Shown piece by piece: positions 1-9,318 of a stretch of DNA of 64,000 bases. The notes under the pieces were generated by a model. It saw only the letters and a list, made by a program, of their open reading frames with translations, did not search any database and was not told the origin of the DNA. Source of the DNA: Desulfovibrio sp. MES5 (GTDB lineage: Bacteria; Desulfobacterota; Desulfovibrionia; Desulfovibrionales; Desulfovibrionaceae); the NCBI RefSeq assembly GCF_002237645.1, contig NZ_MJUZ01000051.1:1-64000 (forward strand). The letters run 5' to 3'. The stretch's first letter is position 1. Each line of letters begins with the position of its first letter. The translations under genes and the position numbers were made by a program.

Positions 1-219
1 GGTAGAGAATGCTTTTTTGCACCTGAAGAGGTGGCGAGGCATTGCTACTAGGTATGCAAAAACACTCGCAGCGTTCGCTGCTGCCGTGCGAATACGGTGC
101 ATTGCTCTGTGGCTGAAACTTTTATCATAACTCGTGTAGACACTATCTAGAGAGAAATCTTTTTTCAACAGAATGACATATCCTGATTTACAAACGGACG
201 AGCGCACAAATACTACGCA
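1..219. other. Non-coding left edge
   Basis: I see no convincing coding region here. The stretch is moderately AT-rich, has no ORF with a ribosome binding site, and ends in a strong hairpin. It is probably the 3' flank of a gene lying left of the window. Confidence 0.5.
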
Positions 220-256
220 AAAAGGCTCCGTGCGGCAGTGCCGCGCGGAGCCTTTT
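220..256. terminator. Bidirectional intrinsic terminator
   Basis: Arms at 220-236 and 240-256 pair over 17 positions with one G-U and a 3-nt loop. The stem is GC-rich in the middle and flanked by A-run and T-run ends, so it can work in both directions. It may end a plus-strand gene from outside the window and also mnmA on the minus strand, although it lies about 215 nt behind the mnmA stop. Confidence 0.75.
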
Positions 257-470
257 ATACAATTCACGTTGAAATTTTCCTGCAATTGAGGGACAGACGC
301 TCGCTAAGACGTGAGCGCAACGTATCTGCGCAAATACTTTGCGCTCTCAAAAGCCGGAACGAGCGTGGTGAAGCCTTAAAAGTGTGCCGCTGCAACAGTG
401 ACCAGTTCCAGCGTCCAGCAGCGCAGGCCGCAAAAGACTACCCCGCCGTGTCGCACAGCCCCTGACCGAC

Positions 471-1724
471 CTATTCCATAAATTCCACGATTCCCGCAGC
501 CAGAACGCGGCCTGCGGCGTCATAGACTGCGGCCACCTGTCCGGGGGCGGAAGGAAACTGTGGTTCGGCAAACGCTATTTCAAGGCGGCCTTCCACATCC
601 AGACGCACGCTGGCGGGCGCAGGCCTGTGCCTGTGGCGCAGACGCACCAACACTTCGCGCCGCCAGTATTGCGTCGGCAAGGCCACGTTGGCGATGCCGG
701 TGGTGCAGCGGGCGACGCCCAACAGGGCACGCGGCCCCACAACCAGCGTATTGGCAAAACCATCCTTGGCAAGCACGTACAGAGGCTCGCTGTGAGCGAT
801 TCCCAGACCCTTGCGCTGCCCTTCGGTATAGCGCCAGAGTCCCTTATGGCGAGCTATCTCCCGGCGCGTGCCGTCTGCGCTCCGTAAAACAACAGGGCCA
901 GGGCCGGGAGGCATGATGGACGCCGCCTGCCAGTGGCGCTCAAGAAATGGCCGGTACGCCTCAGAAACGGAACCGCCGCTTGATGCCTGATCTGCGGAAT
1001 CTCCCACTGCCGGGGCAAAACAGATATCCTGGCTCTCACTGGGCAGGGGAACCGTCAGGCCTGCCTGCGCCACAATTTCGCGGGTGCGGGTTTTATCCTG
1101 ATCAGCCAGGGGAAAACAGGCGTGCGCCAGCCGCGCCCGTGGCACGAGGCTCAAAAAATAGCTCTGGTCCTTGGTCGCGTCATGCGCGGCGGCCAGCAGG
1201 GGCAGGTGGAGCGTATCGTCGTGGGCTGTATTCTCTTGGCATGTAGCCTTTAGGGCCGTGTCGTCGTGGCTCGTATGTTCTCGGCCCGAGCGCCCCATCA
1301 CGCGGCTTTCCGGCACGTCCTCTTCTGGCGCGCTTACAAGCCGCGCGTAATGCCCGGTGGCCAGCTTTTGCGCGCCAAGCTTTTGCGCGGCGTCCAGCAA
1401 TGCCCCGAACTTGATGGCTCTGTTGCACAGGGCGCAGGGGTTGGGCGTGCGGCCCGCCGCATAGGCAGCGGCAAAAGGAGCCAGCACCTCACGCTGGAAA
1501 ACCGGACGCAGATCGGCAATATGCAGGGGCACGTCTAGAACCGCGCAGGCCTCTTCGAGGCCGGGCGGCGGCGCAAGCTCGGCTTCCGGCAAAAAAAGAC
1601 CGTGCAGGGCCAGTACCCTGTGCCCTGCCTGACGCAGCATGACAAGGGCGCAAAGGCTGTCCACCCCCCCGCTGACAGCCACTGCCACAGTGCAGGGGGA
1701 TGTGGTGGTATTGCTCACGGCCAT
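471..1724 (-). CDS. mnmA: tRNA-specific 2-thiouridylase MnmA
   Basis: MnmA makes the 2-thio group of wobble uridine 34 in tRNA-Lys, tRNA-Glu and tRNA-Gln, taking sulfur from a cysteine desulfurase relay in the cytoplasm. The 417-residue product has the PP-loop ATP motif SGGVDS at residues 18-23, the first catalytic cysteine in NPCALC (C97), the GHYARL motif, a KDQSYFLS motif and the second catalytic cysteine in SQDICFA. Between GHYAR and KDQSYF there is an extra segment of about 45 residues with two near-copies of an HDDT-containing octapeptide, so the protein is longer than the usual 360-380. The gene is monocistronic as far as seen. The start is preceded by AAGGAT. Identity is firm; the effect of the insertion is unknown. 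Confidence 0.95.
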   Translation of the reverse strand: MAVSNTTTSPCTVAVAVSGGVDSLCALVMLRQAGHRVLALHGLFLPEAELAPPPGLEEACAVLDVPLHIADLRPVFQREVLAPFAAAYAAGRTPNPCALCNRAIKFGALLDAAQKLGAQKLATGHYARLVSAPEEDVPESRVMGRSGREHTSHDDTALKATCQENTAHDDTLHLPLLAAAHDATKDQSYFLSLVPRARLAHACFPLADQDKTRTREIVAQAGLTVPLPSESQDICFAPAVGDSADQASSGGSVSEAYRPFLERHWQAASIMPPGPGPVVLRSADGTRREIARHKGLWRYTEGQRKGLGIAHSEPLYVLAKDGFANTLVVGPRALLGVARCTTGIANVALPTQYWRREVLVRLRHRHRPAPASVRLDVEGRLEIAFAEPQFPSAPGQVAAVYDAAGRVLAAGIVEFME

Positions 1725-2072
1725 AGGTAATCCTTAGAGCATTTCAACTTTGAGTTTGGCATGGCACCTTGAAGGCTTGCCTTCGGGAGCCTAGATACAG
1801 GTCAGAACACTCTTTGTAACATTGTGAACTATAGTAGAAGTTTTAGAATATTTTAGCTTTGAAAAAGTGTAAATGCTCTAATGCTGCACGAAAGTGCAGC
1901 GCGCCACAACGTGGCGTGGATTCAGCCAAGCTTTAGCCGTTGCGATGAAGGAAGCTACGGATAAAGACAGCAATTGGTTAATAGAACGGGCAGCCTGCTG
2001 ATGGCTGTCGCAAATCGCATTTTTCGGCTGAATGAAAACTTTGGAATGTGAAGCATTTCAAAGTTACTCTGC
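1725..2072. repeat. MITE-like repeats upstream of mnmA
   Basis: No gene is visible. Positions 1843-2072 are a diverged relative of the MITE-like element at 43272-43423: both share the TTTAG/TTGAAA end, the GCTGCACG-AGTGCA block, a GCGTGGATT block, arms of an internal hairpin and the far end AATGTGAAG-ATTTCAAAGTTA. In this copy about 90 extra bases sit between the two hairpin arms. A further end-like sequence, TAGAGCATTTCAACTTTGAG, lies at about 1736-1755 just in front of mnmA, and CTCTAAGGAT from it forms the mnmA ribosome binding site region. Confidence 0.6.
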
Positions 2073-2098
2073 CCCACAAAGCATTTCAAAAAAACCTG
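2069..2098. repeat. Fragment of GC-rich downstream repeat
   Basis: The string CCCCACAAAGCATTTCA matches the right part of the repeat found behind lon, selD and ftsY. As in those cases it lies 3' of a minus-strand gene, here the ABC ATPase gene. The GC-rich hairpin half of the repeat is missing. Confidence 0.45.
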
Positions 2099-2116
2099 TT
2101 CTGGGCAGGATACGGT

Positions 2117-2160
2117 TTGGGGAAAGAAAGCCCTTGCGTGCAAGAGCTTTCTTTCCCCAA
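2117..2160 (-). terminator. Hairpin behind ABC transporter operon
   Basis: A 15-bp perfect stem (TTGGGGAAAGAAAGC at 2117-2131 with its complement at 2146-2160) plus a short inner stem. It lies 22 nt behind the stop of the ATPase gene, so it is the likely transcription end or 3' stabiliser of the transporter operon. No long T-run follows. Confidence 0.65.
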
Positions 2161-2181
2161 CAAAAGAGCGCCTGACGGCAA

Positions 2182-2917
<736 letters not shown>

Positions 2918-2931
<14 letters not shown>

Positions 2932-3718
2932 AATAGTTCAGCCTGGATTCCATAATGCTCACGGTTTTGGAAAGCATGAGCGTGATGATAAGGTATAGCA
3001 AGGCCACCACAGTGTAGGTCTCAAAGTAGAGGTAGGTGGTGCCCACGAAGCTTCTGGCCCGCTGCATGATGTCCGGCACGGCCATGATGGACACAAGCGA
3101 GGTATCCTTGAGCATGGCGATACATTCATTGCCCACTGGGGGCAAAATGGTGCGCATGGCCTGGGGCAGCACCACATAGCGCATGGTCTGAAAACCATTG
3201 AAACCCAGCGAACGGGCCGCTTCACTCTGCCCCTTGTTGATGGCCGTGATCCCCGCGCGAAAAACCTCGCCCATATAAGCGCCGTAACAGAAACTGATGG
3301 CAACCACGGCGGAAGTAACGCCGCTGACCTGCACAAAACGCGAAAGCGCATAATAGATATAAAAAATCTGTACCAGCAGCGGGATACCGCGGATCACCTC
3401 CACGTAGGTGGAGGCGATAAGATTGATAAGGCGATTGTTTGAAATGCGCCCGAGGCCCGTTAAAAGCCCCAGAGGCACAGCACAGCATATGGAAAGAACG
3501 GTGATCTTGAAGGTAATCAAAACGCCGTCAGGCAAATAGAGCAAAATGCGCAAATAGGGTTCGGGCCAGCAGAGGCACAGGGCGAACAAAGCGGAAATGG
3601 CCCCTACCAGAGCAATAGACCATGCGTTTATCAGACGCCATTCACGAGGATCAGGGATGGAAGCCCCATCCGTGACCATGATGATATTGCCCTTGCTTCC
3701 ATCTTTTTTGTCGTGCAT
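2918..3718 (-). CDS. Polar amino-acid ABC transporter permease
   Basis: A 266-residue inner-membrane permease of the HisM/GlnP family. It has about five or six hydrophobic segments and the EAA loop [21 protein letters not shown] that docks the ATPase. The first 40 residues are a polar extension before the first membrane span, a little longer than usual, so an internal start is possible. Only one permease is encoded, so the transporter probably uses a homodimer. The gene lies between the binding protein genes and the ATPase gene and overlaps the latter. Confidence 0.9.
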
Positions 3719-3800
3719 CTCAATCCTTCAGGTCAGTACGGCTGCGGTGTCCGGACCTTGCGGCCCGGACACCCTGTAAAATCATGACGGCGGAGCCTGT

Positions 3801-4544
3801 CTACTTGGACGCGCCCATCCACTTTTCAAGCAGCTTGGCTTCAACGCCGGAAGCCTTCACTGCCTTGATGCCCTTGTTCAGCTTTTCAACAAGGTCCTTG
3901 CGGCCCTTGCGCACGGTGAAGCCGTAGTATTCCTTTTCGTCCGTCTTGTACGAAAGGTTCAGCTTGCCGGCGGTATCGGCCTTCTTGTTGGCGTAGTACA
4001 TGGCAACGGGGTCATCGCAGATGACGGCGTCAATACGGCCGCCGAGCATGTCCTGAATGGCCAGGCCCACATCGTCGTATTCCTTGAGATCCACGGGCAC
4101 GCCGGACTTGCGGACAACAAACACGCCGGTGGTGCCTATCTGGCCGCCGACCTTTTTACCCTTGAGGTCTTCAAGGTTCTTGATGCTCTTGCCAGCGGGC
4201 AGCACAACCGCCTGCGCCACTTCATAGTAAGGATCAGAGAAGTCGAACTGCTTCTGGCGTTCGGGCGTAATGGTGGTGGCGGCAGCCACGATGTCGTACT
4301 GGCCGGTGGCCACACCGCCGAAGATACCGTCCCAGGCAATATTGCGCACATCAACTTCAAATCCGGCAGCCTTGCCGACTTCAGTGATGAAGTCCACGTC
4401 AAAGCCCACGGGTTGCTTGTTTTCATCAAGATATTCCATGGGGGGCCAGGTGCAGTCTGTGGCCACAATGTATTTTTCGGCGGCCACGGCCTGACCGCAA
4501 AGCAGGGCCAGGGTCAGCAGGGCAAGAGTAAGACGACGGATCAT
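3801..4544 (-). CDS. Periplasmic amino-acid-binding protein 1
   Basis: A 247-residue extracellular solute-binding protein family 3. The first 22 residues form a signal peptide ending AVAA. The mature part begins with the family block ATDCTWPPMEYLDENKQPVGFDVD and contains the motif ITPERQKQFDFSDPYYE. AAGGAGG lies just ahead of the ATG. It is a paralogue of the next gene upstream. The last 80 or so residues are almost identical between the two, while the N-terminal parts that shape the ligand pocket differ more, which suggests different or broadened ligand choice for one shared permease. Confidence 0.93.
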   Translation of the reverse strand: MIRRLTLALLTLALLCGQAVAAEKYIVATDCTWPPMEYLDENKQPVGFDVDFITEVGKAAGFEVDVRNIAWDGIFGGVATGQYDIVAAATTITPERQKQFDFSDPYYEVAQAVVLPAGKSIKNLEDLKGKKVGGQIGTTGVFVVRKSGVPVDLKEYDDVGLAIQDMLGGRIDAVICDDPVAMYYANKKADTAGKLNLSYKTDEKEYYGFTVRKGRKDLVEKLNKGIKAVKASGVEAKLLEKWMGASK

Positions 4545-4605
4545 GAAACCTCCTTAACGTGCGGCAAAACGTTGCTGGCGGATATCAGCAGCGCTTTCTT
4601 ACGGG

Positions 4606-5349
4606 CTAGTTGGATTTGCCCATCCATTTTTCAATAATTTTGGCTTCCTCGCCGGACGCCTTCACCTGCTTGATGCCCTTGTTGAGCTTTTCGACAAGGT
4701 CCTTGCGGCCCTTGCGCACGGTGAAGCCGTAGTATTCCTTTTCGTCCGTCTTGTACGAAAGGTTCAGCTTGCCAGCGGTGTCAGCCTTTTTGTTGGCATA
4801 GTACATGGCCACGGGATCATCACAGATGACAGCGTCAATGCGATTGTTCATGAGATCCTGCATGGCCAGGCCCACATCGTCATATTCCTTGATGTCAGCG
4901 CCCACATTGGCCTTGCGCAGCACAAAGATGCCTGTGGTGCCTATCTGGCCGCCAACCTTTTTGCCTTTAAGATCGGCAAGACTCTTGACGCTCTTGCCTT
5001 CGGGCACGACCACGGCCTGCACCACTTCGTAGTACGGGTCGGTAAAGTCAAACTGCTTCTGGCGCTCGGGCGTAATGGTGACGGAAGAAGCCACAATATC
5101 ATACTGGCCAGTGGTTATGCCGCTGAAGATGCCGTCCCAGGCCACGTTGCGGACTTCCATGTCCATCCCTACCGCCTTGCCAATGGCATACAGGTAGTCG
5201 GTGGAGTATCCTTCGGGTTTCTTGTTGGCATCAAGCATTTCCATCGGCGGCCAGGTGCAGTCGCTGGCAACTATGATTTTTTCAGCCGCCAAAGCGGGAC
5301 TGCACATAAGAACGAGACCAATCATGGCGAGGGCAATTCGGCGAAGCAT
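4606..5349 (-). CDS. Periplasmic amino-acid-binding protein 2
   Basis: Family 3 solute-binding protein, 247 residues from the start chosen here. An ORF extends 44 codons further, but the ATG at 5349 has AGGAGGT at an ideal distance and begins a clear signal peptide (MLRRIALAMIGLVLMCSPALAA). It is first in the transporter operon. It shares with its downstream paralogue a stretch of 55 identical residues starting at AVICDDPVAMYY, and about 80 identical nucleotides, which points to recent duplication or gene conversion. Confidence 0.93.
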   Translation of the reverse strand: MLRRIALAMIGLVLMCSPALAAEKIIVASDCTWPPMEMLDANKKPEGYSTDYLYAIGKAVGMDMEVRNVAWDGIFSGITTGQYDIVASSVTITPERQKQFDFTDPYYEVVQAVVVPEGKSVKSLADLKGKKVGGQIGTTGIFVLRKANVGADIKEYDDVGLAMQDLMNNRIDAVICDDPVAMYYANKKADTAGKLNLSYKTDEKEYYGFTVRKGRKDLVEKLNKGIKQVKASGEEAKIIEKWMGKSN

Positions 5350-5517
5350 GGGACCTCCTAAAATGGTTTCCTTCAAAGCCCGCCGCCCATGGCGTCTGTG
5401 GGGGGACGCCAGCTCCGCAATACCGCTAATGCGGCAAACAGACCGTGATTGGACCGTTTTTACCGGAATGCGCAGTGCCACCAGTACGGGGCGGGCAGCC
5501 AGAAAAGAGCGTGTTCT

Positions 5518-5546
5518 TCTTTAGCGTTGGGCGCGCCCTGCGTCAA
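5518..5546 (-). promoter_or_regulatory. Sigma70 promoter of ABC operon
   Basis: On the minus strand TTGACG (5541-5546) and TAAAGA (5518-5523) are separated by exactly 17 nt. The site lies about 170 nt upstream of the first binding-protein gene. It matches the promoter pattern seen before rpsJ, rpmJ and tRNA-Thr in this window. Confidence 0.6.
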
Positions 5547-5585
5547 GCACAGGGGTTGCCAAAAAGCGGTAGGGCAAGATTGCGA

Positions 5586-6302
5586 CTACCAGGTATTGCC
5601 AGGGGTGGGATCGTTGTTTTCCGGCTCACCCAGTGAGATATCCTCATGGCGTGGGCCGTAGCCGTTGCTCTCCACCGCGTCAATTTTTCGGGCATGCGGC
5701 AAGGCGTTGGAAACCGGCTTTCCGGCAGCGTACACCGCTTCGCCGTCAAGGTCATCACGGTCGTCACGCAGCGCCTGTTGCAAAAACCAGTCTTCACGGA
5801 TACGCCAGGACGCGGCAGCCGTATACGCCGGGGAGGAGTATCCAACTGAAAGCACCAGGGTGCGGCGGGCATGTTCCTGAAGACGGATAAGCAGGGGCGT
5901 AAAATCGGCATCACCTGAAAGGATGATGAATTCGTCAAACTTGGTTGAATGTGAAAGATCATCCATGCAGTCCATAACCAGATGGATGTCAGTGCTGGTT
6001 TTGCCCCGCGATGTGAGCGGCGGGCAGTCCACCACCTGAAAGGCGCTGCGGATGAAGAAGTTGCGAAACTCCTGATAACGCTGCGGATTAAGATAGCACA
6101 TGCGCTTCAGAATACGGCGGCGAACGCCTTCACCATAAAGAATGCGCAAGGCGTGATTTTCTATCCAGCGCACCCAGCGGTAGGGCGCGGAACCAAAAGC
6201 CCGGGCGGCTTCGGGATCAATTTCAAGAAACCGGGTAAAGATATTGTCGAAATCAACATAAAGAGCGCTGTAAACCTCATCAAATCCTGTAAATCGTGCC
6301 AT
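5586..6302 (-). CDS. NYN/PIN-like domain protein (LabA/DUF88 type)
   Basis: A 238-residue protein with the NYN fold of PIN-like nucleases. The acidic metal-binding positions are visible: YVDFDN near residue 16, STDIHLVMD in the middle and LSGDADF near residue 140. Proteins of this family are thought to cut RNA, but the target is unknown here. The C-terminal 60 residues after the domain are polar and not recognised. An inverted repeat (6316-6335) lies in the 5' leader. The gene is divergent from the O-antigen ligase gene and is not in an operon with the transporter. Confidence 0.85.
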   Translation of the reverse strand: MARFTGFDEVYSALYVDFDNIFTRFLEIDPEAARAFGSAPYRWVRWIENHALRILYGEGVRRRILKRMCYLNPQRYQEFRNFFIRSAFQVVDCPPLTSRGKTSTDIHLVMDCMDDLSHSTKFDEFIILSGDADFTPLLIRLQEHARRTLVLSVGYSSPAYTAAASWRIREDWFLQQALRDDRDDLDGEAVYAAGKPVSNALPHARKIDAVESNGYGPRHEDISLGEPENNDPTPGNTW

Positions 6303-6315
6303 GGTGTCCTCATAG

Positions 6316-6335
6316 TAAGCTAACGAATTAGCTTA
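6316..6335. promoter_or_regulatory. Inverted repeat in NYN gene leader
   Basis: Perfect 8-bp arms TAAGCTAA and TTAGCTTA around CGAA, 14 nt ahead of the NYN start codon. It can be a repressor site or a small mRNA hairpin that covers the leader. Function is unproven. Confidence 0.4.
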
Positions 6336-6377
6336 GTATATTTTGCCTGCCATCAGATGGCAAGGTTTTTGCCCTAC

Positions 6378-6406
6378 TTGAATTGCCTGGGCCTGCGGGC
6401 TATTGT
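6378..6406 (+). promoter_or_regulatory. Promoter of O-antigen ligase gene
   Basis: TTGAAT (6378-6383), 17-nt spacer, TATTGT (6401-6406), about 44 nt ahead of the start codon. Confidence 0.5.
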
Positions 6407-6449
6407 AAATTGATTACAAGCCAATACAAATTTTCGGTATGGAGGAACA

Positions 6450-7796
6450 GTGGATAACTTGCTGGAATACGGCAAAGCCCGTCTGGCCGCCTTTCGCGCG
6501 CAGGCAGAGGCTTTCCGGCAATCTCCCCCGGCCGAGCGCTGGTTTTCCTGCCTGTTCTGGTCCTTCTGGATCTCACTGGTCACGTTTCCTATGGGCTATG
6601 CTGTCCGGGACGTCATGCCCCTGGTCTGCCTGGTCTTTCTTGCCCTCTACTACCGTCACAACTGGCAGGGCAGCGTGCTGCGCCGACTCGGAGCCTGGCC
6701 GCTTTTTGTCTGTTTCGGCCTTATGGTTCTTATTGGCGTCGTCTTTTCCGGCAATGTGGGCTCTTCGCTGCTGCATGCCGGCTCCGGCCTGAACAAGGGC
6801 TTTATTCTGCCCTTTATCGCCATGGAGTGCGTGCGCAGTGAAAAAGATCTGCGTCGGCTGGTGTGGGCCAGTGTTCTGGCCGTGTTCTGGCAAGGGCTGG
6901 ACGGCGTATGCCAGGCCCTGACCGGCAAAGATTTTCTTATGGGCTACCCGCCGAGCAGCGGACGTCTTACTGGCAGTTTTGACGATTACGAGGTGGGCAA
7001 CTACATTGCCCTGGCCCTCATCCCCGCCTTCAGTCTGTGGTACATTTTGCGCCAGTATTTTTCACGCCTGCCCGCGCTGCTGCTCTGCACGGCAACCCTG
7101 TGGCCCGCATTTTTTCTGCTTGCGGGCGCTGGCAGCCGTAGCGGCGCGCTGGCCGTTGCAGCTGCCCTGGGACTGTGGTTTTTGCTGTCAAGCGCGGGCA
7201 ACCGCTGGAAAAGCCTGCTCTTCGCCGCTGCGGCCCTGTTGTTGATTCTTCTGGCGCAGGGCCGCGCCCGCATGGACGCGGTGGTGGACGACGGCAGATG
7301 GAGCCTGTGGAAGCTGGGTTGGCGCGTTTTTCTTGAACACCCGTGGTTCGGGGCCGGGGCCGGGCAGTACAACGCGGCCTTTCGCGCTCTTGGCCTTGTG
7401 CCGGAAAAAGACCTCATCACCATCAGCCATCCGCACAACCTCTACCTTGATATGTTGTACGCGCACGGTCTGGTCGGCTTCACGCTCGGCATGATCTTTC
7501 TGCTGGGCTTCAGCTGGTGGGGCTATCAACGCATCCGGCCACAGCTTCTGGTCGAACGCTCTCATGGAAGAACCGGCGTCTACTGGCATATGACGGCATG
7601 GTTCTGGATAGGCTTTGTGGCATGGCTGTTCAACGGCATCTTCGGGCACGACTTTTATCGCGTTTGGTGGCTGGCCCTTGCCATGGGGCATCTGGGCGTC
7701 ATGATCGGCGCGGTTGTCAACGGCCCCGCAGTGGATGGCGCGCGGCCTGCGCCCATTGAAACATCAGGCAGGCCCGGGGCGCCGCCACAAGCGTAA
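6450..7796 (+). CDS. O-antigen ligase/polymerase family membrane protein
   Basis: A 448-residue inner-membrane protein with about ten to twelve hydrophobic segments and one larger periplasmic loop. The Wzy_C motif is visible as EHPWFGAGAGQYN followed by HPHNLYLDMLYAHGLVG, with the histidines typical of WaaL and related enzymes. Such proteins join polysaccharide to lipid A core or polymerise sugar repeats at the periplasmic face. The start is GTG with GGAGG 4 nt ahead. No other glycan gene is near, which fits a lone WaaL-like ligase, but polymerase or glycoprotein ligase activity cannot be excluded. Confidence 0.85.
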   Translation: MDNLLEYGKARLAAFRAQAEAFRQSPPAERWFSCLFWSFWISLVTFPMGYAVRDVMPLVCLVFLALYYRHNWQGSVLRRLGAWPLFVCFGLMVLIGVVFSGNVGSSLLHAGSGLNKGFILPFIAMECVRSEKDLRRLVWASVLAVFWQGLDGVCQALTGKDFLMGYPPSSGRLTGSFDDYEVGNYIALALIPAFSLWYILRQYFSRLPALLLCTATLWPAFFLLAGAGSRSGALAVAAALGLWFLLSSAGNRWKSLLFAAAALLLILLAQGRARMDAVVDDGRWSLWKLGWRVFLEHPWFGAGAGQYNAAFRALGLVPEKDLITISHPHNLYLDMLYAHGLVGFTLGMIFLLGFSWWGYQRIRPQLLVERSHGRTGVYWHMTAWFWIGFVAWLFNGIFGHDFYRVWWLALAMGHLGVMIGAVVNGPAVDGARPAPIETSGRPGAPPQA

Positions 7797-7828
7797 GATT
7801 ACGTAAAATACCGCTTTCGGATATCACG

Positions 7829-7864
7829 GCGGGGCCGGAACACGGGTTCCGGTCCCGCTTTTTT
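7829..7864 (+). terminator. Intrinsic terminator behind O-antigen ligase gene
   Basis: Thirteen-bp GC stem (7829-7841 with 7846-7858, one mismatch) followed by six T, 32 nt behind the stop codon. Between it and thyX (8045) nothing else is visible. Confidence 0.85.
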
Positions 7865-8044
7865 CAATCAGGCGGCGAGTGCTGGCGGCGGCCCGCGCAA
7901 ACGCCAGAGCAGTTCAGGATGAAGAGGCCCTTACGGGTGGCTGCCCCGGTTCACTGTCAGGGCTTTTATGAGAAACAGGCAGCAGCACGCTGCGCAAGGG
8001 ACGCCCTGCACGAACAGCAAGCAAGGTTGCGCCAAAGAGGCAAC

Positions 8045-8851
8045 TTACTCTCCGACAAATTCGTCGGCAGAGGGAGGCGTTCCCGCACCGGCATTCCTGT
8101 TGGCGCGCAACAGAGCCATGGCTTCATCCTTGGTGATGATGCGGCCCCTGCACCGCGCATTCTGGAGCGCGTTTTCCGGGCAGTAGCCCATCTGCACGCA
8201 ATTGGGGCCAGCACCGGCAAAAAGATCAGGGGCAGCCTTGCGGCACAGGTTCAGCATCTGCCACGCAAGATGCCTAATCTCATACTGGGCATTGCGACAA
8301 CAGCGGATGGAAAACCAGTCCAGCAGAGCGTGGGCGTTCATGCCCACAATGGCTTTGAACTCCGTGGCCTGGGGCTTCAGATAGCGCAGGTCTTCTTCAG
8401 GCAGCCCCGCGTCGAGCCCGGCATCGTACCACTGGCGGCCTATATCCGCCAGATCGTGCCCACTCAGGTTGACAGTGCCTCCGTCAGGCAGGGTCACCTG
8501 CGCGGTAAATTCCGCAGCGTTGCGCGGGTACACCACTGAATAACGGCGCTTGCCGCCCAACTCTGCCCTGCCGGACTTGATAAGATAGGAGGCCAGACGC
8601 TTGCGCACAAGCTGGGTTTCAGTAACGCGCGAATATCCCTCAAGGCCGAAAATGAAAAAATCAAATTCCAGCGCGGCCCGGTGCCCGGAAGACAGGATAT
8701 TCTCAACGATTTTTTTGGAATAGGGCGAGGCCACGATGTCTTCAAGTTCACGCTCGCTGCGCACAAAACGGGCCGCGATATCCGTATAGATTTTTCCGCC
8801 GCCGGCCAGCAGCACCACTTTGCCGTTGCCAGTAAATTTTTCGTCCAGCAT
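8045..8851 (-). CDS. thyX: Flavin-dependent thymidylate synthase ThyX
   Basis: ThyX makes dTMP from dUMP with methylene-tetrahydrofolate, FAD and NADPH. The product is 268 residues from the ATG at 8851, chosen over an upstream start because GGAGGTG lies in front of it. The ThyX signature RHR-x7-S appears at residues 83-93 as RKRLASYLIKS, so the middle histidine is replaced by lysine. The C-terminal half carries WFSIRCCRNAQYEIRHLA, matching the usual ThyX block with AQWEIR. Cysteine-rich tail (CRKAAPDLFAGAGPNC, GYCPENA). The H-to-K change may alter flavin handling, so activity is likely but not certain. Confidence 0.85.
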   Translation of the reverse strand: MLDEKFTGNGKVVLLAGGGKIYTDIAARFVRSERELEDIVASPYSKKIVENILSSGHRAALEFDFFIFGLEGYSRVTETQLVRKRLASYLIKSGRAELGGKRRYSVVYPRNAAEFTAQVTLPDGGTVNLSGHDLADIGRQWYDAGLDAGLPEEDLRYLKPQATEFKAIVGMNAHALLDWFSIRCCRNAQYEIRHLAWQMLNLCRKAAPDLFAGAGPNCVQMGYCPENALQNARCRGRIITKDEAMALLRANRNAGAGTPPSADEFVGE

Positions 8852-9149
8852 TACACCTCCCTGGCGCGGACTACCGCTGCCCTGGCAAGCATATGCGAAA
8901 CAGCTTTCAGCGGCAAGATGAGCGCTCAAAATCACAAGGTTACGGCGGTTGCGATCCAACGTCGCAGCGCGCCGGCGCGAGCACATATCTTGACACCGCA
9001 GGCCCAAAAAGCCAGAGTGAGAACCGTTTTCCGGCGCTTACCGTTTTCAGGACACGCACCTGCCGCAGCCGACAGGCTGCCCTTCTGCGACCATCGCCCT
9101 GACCTCGGCACAATGACGGAGACGCAGCACTACGCACCCATGAGCTATA
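8852..9149. other. Intergenic region between thyX and trpB
   Basis: The two genes diverge here. I see no gene and no tryptophan-rich leader peptide. The right part (9150-9302) is occupied by a palindromic element described separately. Confidence 0.4.
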
Positions 9150-9302
9150 GGGAAACGCTGATTTATTCCGTTTGGCGGCGTTGCTTCACTTTTTTGAAAC
9201 AGTCGAGGACGGAAGAGTCCACTCCTGCTTCAAAAAAAGATCACGCCTTGCCAAACGAAACAACTGCGCGTTTCCAAAAGGCTTTTTAATCAGTGTTTTC
9301 TT
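9150..9302. repeat. MITE-like imperfect palindrome before trpB
   Basis: About 150 bp that fold back on themselves. The ends GGAAACGCTGATTTA (9151-9165) and TAATCAGTGTTTTC (9287-9300) are near-complementary, and the inner arms TTCCGTTTGGCG and CTTGCCAAACGAAA, with CACTTTTTTGAAAC against GCTTCAAAAAAAG, continue the pairing. It encodes no protein and ends 16 nt ahead of the trpB start codon, so it must lie in the trpB leader or carry its promoter. Confidence 0.65.
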
Positions 9303-9318
9303 ACAGCAAGGAGAGTAC

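Noticed and set aside
238..571. Short ORFs left of and over the mnmA end
   Set aside because: No ribosome site, overlap with a terminator hairpin and mnmA, no family likeness.
8852..9318. Tryptophan attenuator leader peptide ahead of trpB
   Set aside because: No short ORF with several Trp codons; the structure there is the palindromic element.
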